DNA of 64,000 bases from Liriodendron chinense (GCA_003013855.2 ML058508.1:1663001-1727000), one strand, 5' to 3'. Positions 10,865-22,610 are shown, numbered from the stretch's first letter. Made by a program: numbers and translations. The notes: a model not told the origin generated them from the letters alone.

Positions 10865-13089
10865 TGTTCGTTCGCCTCAAGTGCAAGGCTGCGATGTAGT
10901 AATAATTATAAAGATCAACATTTTCGCCAAAAAGTCAATCACTAAGATCAGTAGTTAATAAGATCAAATACATACTTACAAGATAGGAGTCTTTGATTGA
11001 TCGATCTAACTGTTAAGATCTCGTCCATTGATCGTAGGGAATCTAAAGCATCCACTATGCCCGGAGTCTACAGTAGATCAATGGATTTTACAGATCGATG
11101 ACTTTACCTGCACTAGCTCAATGACCATAGGGAATCCAAAGCATCCATCATGCCCAGAGTCGACGATGCATTAAGGGATTTTATCGATCATGAACTAGCT
11201 AATTGGTGTGTAAGGAATCCCAAGCATCCATCGTGCCCGAAGTCGATGATGGATTAAGGGGCGTGCATAACAATAGCTTCCGCCGAAGTAGATAACCAAA
11301 CCAATAAGACAAAGAGCTCCAACTTTCACAATACCATGTTGAACCAAGAGAACCAAATCTTGCAAATCTCACCAAAGGCTTCACCCCTAGCCTTAGATAG
11401 AGGTTTAGCCACCCATTCTACAAAATGGAAGACTTTTATAAAAGAAAAAAACTAAACTACTACAAAACTACAAAAGAAAAAAGGAAAGAAAAAACTAGAG
11501 AAGAGAAGAGTTGTAGAGAATGGGATGAGAAGGGATGATGAGAATGGGAAGAGTGGGTCCAATTTTATAGGCTCTTTAGGAGGCTTGGGGTTAGGTTCCA
11601 CTCCAAACCTAGAGCAAACTTTTCTAGGCTTGGAGTATACCTTCCCCTATTTTGCTTTTTCTCAAAGCTTGGAGCTCATGGATGGAAGAGGATGGAAGAA
11701 GAGTGTGCTTGGCCAAGGATGGAAGATGGCAAAGTGAGTTAACCGGGTGAGTTAATTGGGTGGATGAGTTGGGTTGACTGGGTCCACATGGAGAATCTGG
11801 TCCGTCCATTGAAGATGGGTCCTTCAGATGAGGGATGGATTTTGGATGGTAGGGTAGCTGAGCTACTAAACAACCACCTTCAGACGTTGAAGCTTTCTGG
11901 ACGGTTGAAGTTGAGAGAGGATGTGGGCCGCTAGCTTTGAAGAATGGTGGCTTTGAACAGATGGTGATGATAACTCATGTGCTGGATGGTTGCCACTGGG
12001 CGTGGCACAACTGGTGGGGCCCATTGGATGATGTTGATGATGATCAGCTGGCCATTGGAAGATGAATGGATGGTTGAAGTTGGATGGTGGCTGGAGGACT
12101 GGTACGTGTGAACACATGGACGGCTAAAATCTGTTGGATGCCTGGAGAATGGACGGATGTCCATTGCTGGCCGTTGGATAACCCATCTGGCTGATGGAAG
12201 GTTGTGCAGCAGCTGTCCGTTGTTGTGGTCCACCTGCTTTGCTTGATCATGGAGATGGATGAACAGATGAAATTGTTGTATGTGTGGATGGAAGCACACG
12301 TGTGGAGTCCACCTTCTGAACGTTTGGAAGTAGGCTTGCTGATCAACGCAATTACAATTGGATGGCTGGACCGTTGGATTTGGACGTCTAGGCTTCAACC
12401 ACTTGGACGGTTGGAGATTAAAACTGGAATGGATGGACGGTCAGGGTGTTGCATAGCTGGACAGTGAACTTGATGATCTTGTTGCAGCTGATGACGATGG
12501 GAAGCTCTCCAACTGCTGCTGCTGACCGTCCATTTTGCTAGTGGACATCCATTGTTTTGGACGGCTGAGGATAGAGCTGGATGAATAGACGGTCATGATG
12601 TGCTGGGATGCAGGGTGGACGGTTGAGATTTCGGCCTGCCTTGGACGGCTGGATGAAGTTGCTCCACATGCAGAAGTTGGTGGACGGTCGATATATTTGG
12701 CCTGTGTGAAGGATTGGAGATGTCTCCACTTGTTGTTTGATGCACGGTCGGTTCCAATGTGGACATCCAATCTTGTATGTCCAAACTATTGTGATGGCCT
12801 AATCACAACCATCATTCACAGCATGGATCTCCAAATGAGCGGTTGTGATGTAGTCCACTATAGAATATGATCAATCCTTTAATCTTTAGGGCTTGATTTT
12901 CTTAGGACCACCACACACTTAATCTTGATCACTTTCAAGCCTTAAAGCGTCCTGAATGGCTTGGACTTGTCCAACCTCTCCTGATTACTTAAATATTGAA
13001 AATTTGCTTAATGAGGGATAATTAATCGAAAAAACAAAGATAATGCGTTAAGTAACTAGGGCTAATTATACAAATTTAAGTGCTTATCA
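10865..13089 (-). repeat. Athila-like LTR F (long U3)
   Basis: On the plus strand it starts TGTTCGTTCGCCTCAAGTGC and ends TTAAGTGCTTATCA. On the minus strand this gives TGATAAGCAC...GCGAACA, with TG...CA ends. The R/U5 end (GCGATGTAGTAATAATT) matches the other Athila-like LTRs of the window. A TATA-like CTATAAAATTGG lies on the minus strand near 11570. Upstream of it is an unusually long U3 of about 1.2 kb filled with GGACGG-type motifs. Flanking 5-mers (AGAGA, CATAG) do not match, so the insertion is rearranged or the ends are slightly off. Confidence 0.65.
11790..12790 (-). promoter_or_regulatory. GGACGG-motif cluster in U3 of LTR F
   Basis: About 1 kb in which GGACGG(T/C)(T/C)G or its complement recurs every 30-80 bp, mixed with GATGGATGG-type words (for example near 11892, 12119, 12410, 12434, 12558, 12617, 12642, 12682). 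It lies upstream of the minus-strand TATA-like box. The longer open frames here (11931-12398, 12441-12770) are products of this low-complexity repetition. Confidence 0.55.
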
Positions 13090-14413
13090 CATAGTAATTA
13101 CCTAGTTCAGAATTCAAGGCGATATTTTCAAATATCTCTATCTTCTATCTTCTTACATGTAGTGTACATCAATATTGGTCTTCAATGATTAAAACCACTC
13201 ATGTATAGTGTCGAGCAGGACTATGGATGGTCCTCATGAAAAATTTATTGAAATTCATGAAGATCTTGCTCAAATTTAATCATGTAGTAGATTTGACTAA
13301 TGTAAATTAGGTCGGTTAGGTTTATTTTCTGCATTAGGTTTATTTTTAGATTTAATAAGTCTCTTAGTCTGATGGAAACATGATAGAAGTTGATCCTGAA
13401 TAACTTGCTACCTCAGGTATCTTCTCTTTCTCACTCTCCTTTATTTTGTCATTGCTCTCATGTTGTTTTATATTAAATATTTTTCTTACACTGAAGACAA
13501 TGTAAACTTTATGTTGGGGGTGAGATTCTTGTTGAATCTAGTATTTTTGTAACAGTTCGAGCAATTTTTCAAATTGTTTTTCAAATTTTCTGACTTTAAA
13601 CGCTTTTAGAATCTTAATTTCTATAAAAATAGGTATGTGAATACGAGAAGATGAGACATGAAGTAGTTTTGATTTTGAAAAATATATAATCCATTGATTT
13701 TGTAGTGTTAAAAAAGGTTTTTTTTTTAATTGATGATTGATAGGAAGTTTGAACATATAACACAATTTTAACTCTCATTCTTAAGAACTAAATTGAATGG
13801 TATGATGATATGGTTAGATGATTGTTTAAAAGTGTATAGGAACCAAGTTGGGGGAGTTTGCTCATTGTGATTCAAGAGGAAAGGAAAAGAAGTGGTATTG
13901 AAAAAAAAGTGTTATATAAAAAAAGGCTACTTATGGCCAACCAGGGGAGAGCTGATCACCCAAGCTAGCAATGGGATTAGTGAGAAAGCCGCCAATGGAA
14001 AAAAAAAATAGAGAGTCAAAGTTGAGAAGAAAAGTGAAAATCCTCGTTGAATGGTAAGACAAACTCCTATGAAAAATTTGTGTTGATCTAGACACTCTTG
14101 AACATTGATTTTGACTAATCATATGGTAGAAAGTTAACCTTTAAGTATGAAGAGTTATGAAGTCACTAAGCACGCTAGGTCATAAGTTTTTAATTCTCTT
14201 CCATTTATCAATCAAGTACTTGGAGCTCTCCCTAAACATCTATTTAAACCATTGGAAGATATGTGTTTTCAATCTCTTGTTACTTAAGGTCTTTGAATCT
14301 TACACTTGCATAACCTATAGTACATAAAAGTTTAGTCTTCCGAGATAGGTTTGAGGTGAAGATTTTGAACTATTTTTTGCGTATGTTTTACTCGAAACTA
14401 GCAAAATGTTGGT

Positions 14414-14444
<31 letters not shown>

Positions 14445-14452
14445 ATGGTTGG
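13090..14452 (+). other. 3' non-coding internal region of an Athila-like element, ending in a 29-base G run
   Basis: No coding sequence. Its order of motifs (CTTACACTGAAGACAATGTAAAC, a GGGGGTGAGATTCTTG block, then ACTAGCAAAATG before a G tract) mirrors in reverse complement the 40526-41640 region of the minus-strand element. It is therefore the region between pol and the 3' LTR. The run of 29 G at 14416-14444 occupies the polypurine-tract position just before LTR A. Confidence 0.65.
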
Positions 14453-15829
14453 TGTTGAGCCTAGAATTATGCATATTTATCCCCAATTATATGCTATATT
14501 TACAAGAAAGAATGTGGTTAATGAACTAACTTAAGCTTATTTTATGAATGTAGGCGAGATTGAGAGAGATTTGTGAGAAATTTAGCTAAGTCCGATGATT
14601 TAAAGCTTCAAAGGAACAAGTTCTAGCAACCATAGATCATGAAGAAACCAAGTATTAAATATCCGAAGCTTAGAAGCTGAAATCTGAAAGTTTGATCTAC
14701 AAGAATTTGAGATTGATCGCTAGCAGGTTTGCGATTGATCGTTAGCCATTTGATATTGATCTCAAAATCCCAGAAGTGTTAAATTGTTGCTGGACTAAAA
14801 TGCGGGTTAATATTTGATCGTTATGCCACTTGCAATTGATCGTTAATCCCCTAACTAGGCTGACTTCTTTGTTGGGCCTTGCTAGACTAAAAATCAGATT
14901 TGCGATTGATTGGCCGACACTGCAGATGTTCAAATTTCAGTTATTAGGCCCAATTTTGCGATCAATTGCCCAATCAATCGACGTATCAATCGTTGATGGC
15001 AGTGTGAATATTTCTTACGCAATTTGAAGTCGGTGGTTGGATTTTTCTATAAAATTGGGACATCCTAAGCTTCTAAAGCTATTAGAAGGCGTGGGGAACA
15101 AGGAGATCAAGTCCTAGGAAGCTTCTTAGATTTCTACGTCTAGTTTTTTCCCCTTTTCTAGTTCTAATTCTTAGGTTTTTCATGTTTTCTTCTAGATAAC
15201 TCTTAGCAAGAGCAGAGAGGTGATGCCTCTAGCATTTTAATGGTGTTTTAGTTCTTTTTTAATTCAAATTATAGTTTAATTGTTAAACAATTCATTGATA
15301 GTTTGAATAAAGTTGGTAATGTTAGAGAATTCTAAGATCTCTTATGCCACATACATAGGATGCTTTCAAATTTCTAAGATTAATCATATTGGTTTATGAG
15401 GTTTTGGCTTGTGGAAGCCTTTGATTCATCATCATTTTTTAATATGGTGAATGCTTCGAGTTCTCCATGAACTAGAACAGTTGGATTTCTATTAGAACTA
15501 TTTAATGAAAGTGCATATATCTTATGTTGAATCTAAGATGGACAGATTTGTGTATTGATCGGTTTGACTCAAGTTCAAGTTGTAGTTCTAATCTAATCTT
15601 GTGATAGGATTACAGGAAGATTATGATTGTGAATTGACCAAATAATGATGAACGATTGGTCTGTATAATTCGAGGAATTGGATTCCCTGCGATCAATACT
15701 TGTGCTTTGATGAGGGAACTATATCAATAGATGATCTATTTAATAAGATTATTTTATTATGATTTAACCGCTCTATTATCCGGCTGGATAGAGATATGAC
15801 TTCGATTTCAGTTGTGTTATCCAATTGAA
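14453..15829 (+). repeat. Athila-like LTR A, 5' part (interrupted by LTR B)
   Basis: Begins TGTTGAGCCTAGAATTATGC after the poly-G tract, so it is a 3' LTR. It has a TATA box (TATAAAA at 15048) and the shared R-region blocks. It is cut at 15829 by solo LTR B and resumes at 17420. Its U3 (14705-15010) has GATTGATCG-type motifs. Confidence 0.75.
14705..15010 (+). promoter_or_regulatory. GATTGATCG/CGATCAAT motif cluster in U3 of LTR A
   Basis: Ten or so variants of GATTGATCG, or its complement CGATCAATC, occur in 300 bp directly upstream of the TATA box at 15048. The motif is close to palindromic (GATTGATC). Other LTRs in the window have a different motif at the same place. Confidence 0.6.
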
Positions 15830-17419
15830 TGTTGAACTCTGGATTGTGCATATTTTAACCCTAATTCATCACACATTATGCTTGGTTTATAGTATTAAAA
15901 GACTCATCTTAAATGTGTATTTGTGTTTGTAGGAAAGAGAGAGAGACCTTCTGTATTCAAGGATAAGATGATCACTTTAGGCACTTTGAAGAACATTGGA
16001 AGAAAGCTAAGAGGTGGAGGAAGCAAGTAAAGAAGAAAGGAAGAAGTGTAAGTTGAAAATTAGAAAAATGCATAATCAACAACTTTCGATAAACCTTCGA
16101 TATGTCTTTGATAGGTCTTTAGATATATTGAAACATCAGTTCGATGGATCGAGGAGAAGCTAAAAATTCATACTCTCTAGACATATATCTCGATTTATCG
16201 AAGCTCTTTCGATTAATCAAAGTTTGAATCTCGATTGATCGAAACCCCATTTCGATATATCGATAATTTTTGTGGAAAAATTCAAAAGTCTCTGGACACA
16301 TTCTTCGATCTATTGAAAAAGTAGTTTCGATATATCAAAAATGTTCGATCAATCGAGGTTCTTATCGAAACTGTCATAAGTTACGCAATTTTCAGAAGAT
16401 TCCAAGGTGATGCACGATTTCTGCTATAAAAGGACACCTCCACCCACGTTTAAAATCATCATAGAGAAGACCTAAAGCTGCTAGAGGTGGAGAGGATCAA
16501 ACAGAGCTTTTACAACTCCAATTTTTAGGATTTTTCATAGTCTTAGTAGTTTTTCTTTTGTTTTCTAGTTCAATCATATCTCAGATTGACTAAGAGGTGA
16601 AGGTTGTAGTTATTCTTAATGCTTCAATTTAATTCTAGGTTTTATTTTTAGATTTAATGTTGAACTTCGTTTGATTTTACTTAGAAGAAAGTTCTAAGTT
16701 CTAGTTCTTTTTTTATCTCTTGATGGCTCTGGTTTCATGTGATGATTAGAAGGTTTAAACTTAGATTCTTATTTTTTTTGCAAGGTCTAGACCTATATAA
16801 TTCAAGAAATTGGATTCCCTATGCTCTAGAACTTGGTTCTTAATGTGGGAACTACTTCAACCAAATTTCTAATCTTTTAAAAAATTCTGAGATAGTTGTT
16901 ATTTTATTGTTATGATTTTATTTAAGTTCAGATTTTGGTATTAATCAAGTCTAGTGATATGATTTGATGATGACTATAGTTGTGATCTTAACCTATTAGA
17001 AAGAGGATTGTCCTATGCAATTGAGTGTGCCCAATACCTGAGCATTATTAAGGGAATCATGCCAATGAACAACACTATTTTAGATGTTAATGTGATTTAA
17101 CTGCTCCATATCCCGACTGGATAGAATTAGATTTCAATTCTAGTTGTGAAGTTGATAAACCTAGTTGGATTATGCTTTAAGAATAGTTATAAGTGGATCC
17201 TCGGCACTCTAGTGTTTTTAAATCATTACATTCATCATTTAGTTTACAGATTTCATTATTTACGCAATACCCGTATTTTCAGATTTAGTTTTCTTAGTTT
17301 AATTTCAATTAAAAGTTATTTAGAGAAGTTTTGTGAATTCCTGGTTGATCCATGAGGACGATCTCGGTCTCTACTGAATTATTACTACATCACAACCTTG
17401 CACTTGGGGTTGGCGAACA
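15830..17419 (+). repeat. Solo LTR B (Athila-like) inserted in LTR A
   Basis: 1590 bp from TGTTGAACTC to GGCGAACA with LTR A sequence on both sides and no internal region, so a solo LTR left by recombination. The flanking 5-mers are TTGAA (15825-15829) and TCGAA (17420-17424). They differ by one C/T change at a CpG, fitting a target duplication later altered by deamination. TATA box TATAAA at 16425. R-region and terminal blocks match LTRs A, C and H. Confidence 0.82.
16085..16375 (+). promoter_or_regulatory. TCGATnnATCGA motif cluster in U3 of LTR B
   Basis: A dozen or more variants of TCGATATATCGA, TCGATTAATC and TCGATCAATCGA (palindromic around the centre) fill about 290 bp just upstream of the TATA box at 16425. 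Flanking sequence is otherwise alignable with LTRs A and C, which carry other motifs here. Confidence 0.65.
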
Positions 17420-17585
17420 TCGAATCATCAAATTAAGCATTGTTAATAACTAGAAGTGGATCTTGGATGCTATAGTGCTTGCTTTTCTTTGTTTTTACTT
17501 TAAATCTTAATCCATTACTTTCAAAACCAGTATCAGATTAGCTTAGATAGTTTAGTTCCAAACTCTAATCATCTTAAGATTATGT
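17420..17585 (+). repeat. LTR A remainder and damaged leader
   Basis: Continues LTR A after LTR B (GAAGTGGATCTTGGATGC matches the GTGGATCC...GCACTCTAGTGC block of LTRs B and C). It then passes without a recognisable GCGAACA end or primer site into gag at about 17590, so the LTR end and primer site were deleted. Confidence 0.55.
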
Positions 17586-17589
17586 TGAG

Positions 17590-18391
17590 TGGTTTATGCC
17601 CCATTGGGTCTGTGATAACACTCAACGCTTGTTAAGCGAAGGAGGAATTGTTGAAGGGTTTGATAAAGAACCACGTACAAAGAAACGTTTAAACTTTTCA
17701 GATTTATCTAGAAGAATGGTTGAAAATCAACCTAACCAAGGGGCTAACCAATAGTGAAATCCAGCCCAAAATCAGACTGAAATATGAGAGAATGAAGTAG
17801 AGAATGTTCCTTAACTTAGGACTCTACGTGATTTCTTGCAACCAGCGAGAGTAAGCACTCCCTTATGGATAATCTTTCCATACAATGTAGAGAATGTAGA
17901 CTTTAAATCGGGTGTAATCTAACTCATTTCTAAATTTCATAGACTTGGTAATGAAAGTGCTTATCAACATCTTAAAGAGTTTGATGAAGTGATAGCTACA
18001 CTACACTTTGGAAACGTATTGGATGACACCGTAAGACTTAAGCTATTCCCCTTCTTTCTTAAAGAAAAAGCAAAGGCTTAACTTCATGCATTGAGGCCAC
18101 GATCAATCGGTACATGGGACAAAATGACTAAGGAGTTTCTTAAAAAGTTCTTCCCAACTCATAAGACTAATACACTAAGAAGATCAATCATGAATTTCGC
18201 CCAAAAAGAGGGTGAAACCTTCTTCCAATGTTGGGAGAGGTTTAAAGACCTTTTGAATGCATGCCCACATCATGACTACGAAAGTTGGCAGGTAATAAGC
18301 TTTTTCTATGATAGACTGACTTTGCCCATGCATCGATTTGTAGAGATGATGTGCAACGGAAAATTTATGAACAAAGAAGCCAATGAGGCAT
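17590..18391 (+). pseudogene. Athila-like gag N-terminal fragment (outer copy)
   Basis: Reads WFMPHWVCDN, LLSEGGIVEGF, RTLRDFLQPARVSTP, FKSGVI, RLKLFPFFLKEKAKA, then after a TAA near 18079 LRPRSIGTWDKMTKEFLKKF, GETFFQCWERFKDLL and CPHHDYESWQVISFFYDRL. This is the retrotransposon gag domain that forms the particle shell. It parallels the gag at 20227-21713. It has a TAG near 17755 and a TAA near 17920, and is cut at 18391 by LTR C. The remaining C-terminal half is not found in the window. Confidence 0.82.
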
Positions 18392-19965
18392 TGTTGAGCT
18401 CTTAATTTATACATATTCTAACCCCATTGCATCACATTTTATGCATGATTTTCATGTTTAAAAGACTATCTAATGTATGTTTTGTGATTGTAGGAATGAG
18501 AGAGAGACTTCACCTATTTGAAGTATAAAAGAACACATTTAGAAGACATTTGATGATGACTGAACTTGGGCCAAAGGAGAAAGAAGAAGCAAAGGAAGAA
18601 AAGAGAGAAAATGAGTGAAAAACATCATTTTCAATGAGCTAGACTGGTCAAGACCGGTCGCCCAAGAGGTCGCTACAGTGCCTCGACCAGTCAACCTCTA
18701 CAGACCACTCTAGATGTTGCTGGAGCTTGCTAAACCTCTTCCAGAACTAGTCCGGTCGGTCAAGACCAGTCGAGATAGGTAGCTATAGTGCCACGACCGG
18801 TCAAGACCGGTCGACCATGTACAAAATTTCAGATTTTTGCACTTTTCCAGCAACTTGTTCTACAAGCTCTGATTTTTCATGCGCTATGTAAGTAATACGC
18901 GGATTCTGAAAGTTTCTGAGTCGGTGTAGCTTCTTCATTATAAAAGGACACTTAAGGTTCGTTCCTAAAGCATCATAGAAGGCTTGAGAAGTTGTGGGAG
19001 GTGAAGAGGATCACTGTGGAGCGTCTGCAACTCTTCCAAACTTGATTTTTCTACGTTTTTCTTTAGTTTTCTTTTGAGTTTTAGTTTAACCCATTGATGG
19101 TTGGCTAAACCTATTAGCTAGGGCTAAGAGGTGAATCTTTTATTTTTTTACAATGCTTAATTTAAAATAGTTCAAGTACTTTTGGTTTTATGAAAAATAC
19201 ATCTAGTTTTAGTTTGAAATAAAGTTAGTATTTTTATTTAATCTTCTCTTTTGTAATTTCTCTTACATGGGATATTTTGATTACTGAGATTGGTTAATGG
19301 GGGTGTTGATTGATAGGATTTTAGGTTGTAGAGATCTTAGATCCATCATGATATGTTGGATGCTATGAGATCTTACAAACTAAGTTTCCTAAGAGCTTAT
19401 CTAAAACTAAACTAGAAGGGGTTCTTATCTTTTGAATTAATCTGAGATAGATGTTTTTTGGTGATATTTGTTCAATAGAAGTTCAATTCATGCTTCTAAC
19501 TCAAGTCTAGTGACAAGGCTTGAGGAAGATCCATGAATGTGATCTTGCTTGTTTTGTGAAGGATTGGGCTGTGTGATTCGATACGCCCAATGCCTTAGTT
19601 GATATGAGAGAACCATATCAGTGGATGATCCATCTATTTTAGATATCTTGTGATGATTTGATTTCTCTATATTCCAATTAGATAGGGATAGAACTCTGAT
19701 TCCAATTGAGTGATTGGCTTGAATGGTTTGAATTGGCATTGTGAATGATTACAAGTGTATCCTTAGCACTCTAGTGCTTATTTCCCTGATTTACTTCTAA
19801 AATAGATAGTTTTATGTTCTTAATTTCTATCAATCGATACAAATCCAAATTTAACCCATTCTAGTTATACAACTTAGAATTGTTACGACAATTCCTGAGG
19901 ATCGACCTCGGTCTTAGCGAGAATTATTACTACATCGCAACTTTGCACTTAAGGGTGAGCGAACA
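18392..19965 (+). repeat. Athila-like 5' LTR C
   Basis: 1574 bp from TGTTGAGCTCTTAATTTATA to GGTGAGCGAACA, followed by a primer site and gag, so the 5' LTR of a plus-strand element inserted into the gag at 17590-18391. TATA box TATAAAAG at 18939. The U3 holds GACCGGTC motifs. The element is later cut by LTR D at 21714. Confidence 0.8.
18640..18830 (+). promoter_or_regulatory. GACCGGTC motif cluster in U3 of LTR C
   Basis: GACCGGTC occurs exactly at about 18652, 18794 and 18804, with near copies (GACTGGTC, GACCAGTC, GTCCGGTCGGTC) between them. The motif is an 8 bp palindrome. The cluster ends about 110 bp before the TATA box at 18939. Confidence 0.7.
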
Positions 19966-19970
19966 AGTTT

Positions 19971-19989
19971 TTGGCACTGTTGCTGGGGA
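19971..19989 (+). other. Primer binding site of LTR C element (tRNA-Asp type, mutated)
   Basis: TGGCACTGTTGCTGGGGAT, six bases after the LTR end. It differs in three positions from TGGCGCCGTTGCCGGGGA, which pairs with the 3' end of plant tRNA-Asp and is usual for Athila elements. Two of the changes are at CpG sites. Confidence 0.75.
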
Positions 19990-20226
19990 TTAGGTTAACG
20001 ATTCTAATTTTTGTAATTAGGATACAGTTAGGTTAGATAGGTTATGTTAGGATTTATTGTTTATTAGATTTTTCTTAGAATTTTTTTTACTAACATATTT
20101 TGTTTATTTTGTAGGATTCTCTTCATTAACCTAGTTCTTCAAATCCGATAACACCGTTCTAACTTAAACTCTTTCACTTTTTGTTTTTGTTTTTTTAATT
20201 TTTAGATTTTAGATTTTAGTAGTTTT

Positions 20227-21713
20227 GTGTGGTTTATGCCCTATTGGGAGCGTGATCATACATCGCGACTTCTAAGTAAGGGAGGTTTAGTTGATGGATT
20301 AATCAATCACAGACGAGTTAGAAAACGTCTAGGAAATCCTAAATCGTCTGAAATCATGGCTGAGAATGAACCACATAATGTTGAAGATGTTGAACATGAT
20401 GCACCACCAATTAGGACGAAACGTAATGAGAATGAGGAACGTTATGTTCCTCCGGTTACAACATTGAGAGATTATCTACAACCGGAGAGAAAAACCACAT
20501 CTTCCTGCATTGTTTTTCCAACTAATGTAGGAAACGTGGACCTTAAACTGGAAATTATCAAGTTACTTCCGAAATTTCATGGACTTAACTCTAAAAGTCC
20601 ATATGCGCACGTTATTGAATTTGAAGAGATTGCCAACATCTTTCAATTTAATGATGTCTCCCAAGATGTAATCAAACTGAAATTATTCCCCTTCTCTCTA
20701 AAGGACAAAGCCAAATCATGGCTTCAATCACTTAAACCTAGAAGCATCGAGACATGGGCTTAGATGATGCGGGAGTTCCTTAAAAGGTACTTCATGGTTC
20801 ATAAAATCAATGCACTAAGGCAGACCATTATGAACTTCTCTTAAAACGGAGATGAAACATTTTTTCAATGTTGGGAGAGGTTCAAAGATCTTTTATTGGA
20901 GTGCCCACATCATGGTTATGAAAAGTGGCACTTGATTGACTTCTTCCATGACGGTTTAAGTTCAAACATGCCCCAATTTGTCCAAATGATGTGTAATGGT
21001 GAGTTTTTGAACAAAGCACTTGATGATGCTTGAGATTACTTTGATATATTAGCCGATAATGCCCAATTTTGGGACATCTCCACTCCGACTAGTAATCTTA
21101 AGTTAAACCCAAGAGAGATAGGAGTACATGTATTAGATGGGGAGAATGATTTAAATGCAAAGGTGGTGGGTCTCACAAAAAAGATTGAGGCTATAGAATT
21201 GAGAAGTGTTAACATGATAACCACAGGCGAGGCTGTTGAGAGTGTATGTGGTATTTGTGAGAGTGATGTTCACTTAACAAAAGGTTAATCAACAATCCCT
21301 GCATTTTAAGATATCTTACAAACTTAATCGAACACCACAAATGCTTATCAACACCCCCTTAGTGCACCAAATTATAACTCGCATAATCCTAATTGGTAGT
21401 ATGAACCAAATTTTAATGGGAGAAATGGACCTATGATAAATATAAACAATGTTTCTCAAGGGCCTCCTCAAAAGAGCACTCTTGAGGAAACATTGAACGC
21501 GTTCATAATTGGACAAACTCAGATAAATCAGTCCAACCTACAAGCCATGAATTAACTTAAAATCTCAGTTGAAAGAATAATTGAAACACACCTAGGAGTT
21601 AGGGAGAAAGGGATTGTTTTGACCCAATCTCATCCTCACTCCAAGGAACAATTGAAAAAAAATACCAATTCTTTAATCCATCCTCATGTGGAACATGTTC
21701 AAGTCATCACTAT
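20227..21713 (+). pseudogene. Athila-like gag of the LTR C element
   Basis: First open part MWFMPYWERDHTSRLLSKGG, TTLRDYLQPERKTTSSC, KLLPKFHGLNSKSPYAHV, KLKLFPFSLKDKAKSWLQSL. A TAG at 20761-20763 cuts it. The same frame goes on with FLKRYFMVHKINALRQT, GDETFFQCWERFKDLLL, CPHHGYEKWHLIDFFHDGL, then DYFDILADNAQFWD and a region like CGICESDVH where a zinc knuckle is expected. Later pieces include NYNSHNPNW and QGPPQKSTLEETLNAF. At least six stops. An upstream leader of about 240 bp separates it from the primer site. Cut at 21713 by LTR D, so pol is missing. Confidence 0.87.
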
Positions 21714-22392
21714 TGTAGAATAAAGTTGGTCGAAGACATACACGATTAGCAAATCACGAGCAGCTTTATATAGTTCACGTACGACACGCGAGCGCCTCCT
21801 TGGTATTATAAACCGCTAGCAGAACAACAGAATACATCATCTAGTGAGTCAAGTTGGACGCATCTCACAATTTAATCAAATCTACTCACAAGCCAATCAT
21901 CCATTTATATTCGAGCAGCCCTAGTCGCCACTCGTTTGGTGGAGACATCCCCCGGGTCGTAGTCTCAGCAACCCATATAGCTCATGAGTTGGCCCAGATT
22001 ACAGGCTTGCCTAGGTTTATTTCTACTCATGTTCCCGAATTAAATGGGATCTCCATCAAAGAATGTAATCATTTAGGTGTCTAATCTGATAAGATAACAT
22101 CTTATCCCTTAAAATCAGGAAGATCTCAACAGCCTACGTAACAAACTAATCCACTCGAACTTGAATAAATAGATGAATCTATGGATGATAAAGGTACACA
22201 ACATCTTAATCTACGTTTCACACTTTATCTTACTTTTAAGCCCATCTCTAACTTAAGCATCGAAGGGCTAACGGCCGGGCGCCGGCCACCCTTAGTCTCC
22301 TCTTTGGTTTCCAGGTGAGAAGAATAAATTCATCTTCAGGAGGATCGTACATCCGAAGGAAGGGAAGCTGTTACCAGAATCTAACGTTAACA
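21714..22392 (+). repeat. Tat-like 5' LTR D
   Basis: 679 bp from TGTAGAATAAAGTTGGTCGA to TCTAACGTTAACA, followed by a primer site and a gag start, so a 5' LTR. Close in order of blocks to the 3' LTR at 9587-10256 and, in its inner part, to 61071. Inserted into the C-terminal part of the gag ending at 21713. No proteasome fragment. Confidence 0.8.
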
Positions 22393-22394
22393 GA

Positions 22395-22610
22395 TTGACG
22401 CCGTCTGTGGGAACGACGTTCAATTCGTTCTCGCTACAATACCTTACCCCTCCATCATGCCTTCGAAGAAAATGAATCATCCCTCCACCTTAAGGCAGAC
22501 ATTACCTCCGGTGGAAGCCCTTGAACCAAATCCAAATCCCCCTTAATCTGTGTCAGGAAGTCCCCCGTTGCAGCCCAATCCGTCGGACGTGCCCCATATT
22601 AATTTATGTC
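22395..22610 (+). pseudogene. Primer site and gag start of the LTR D element, truncated
   Basis: TTGACGCCGTCTGTGGGAAC at 22395-22414 is the same primer site as in the two minus-strand Tat-like copies, with one G-to-A change. An ATG at 22457 opens MPSKKMNHPSTLRQTLPP, similar in plan to the proline-rich gag start at 60996 (PSTSRQAPPPPDETE), and meets a TAA after about 30 codons. Homology is lost near 22610, so the rest of the element is gone. Confidence 0.6.

Noticed and set aside
11931..12870. Overlapping open frames of 90-155 codons on both strands
   Set aside because: They follow the GGACGG/GATGG repeats of the LTR F U3 region, show no domain, and occur on both strands at once.
19971..19989. 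tRNA gene
   Set aside because: The tRNA-like sequence is only the 18-base complement of a tRNA 3' end at a retrotransposon primer site; no cloverleaf around it.
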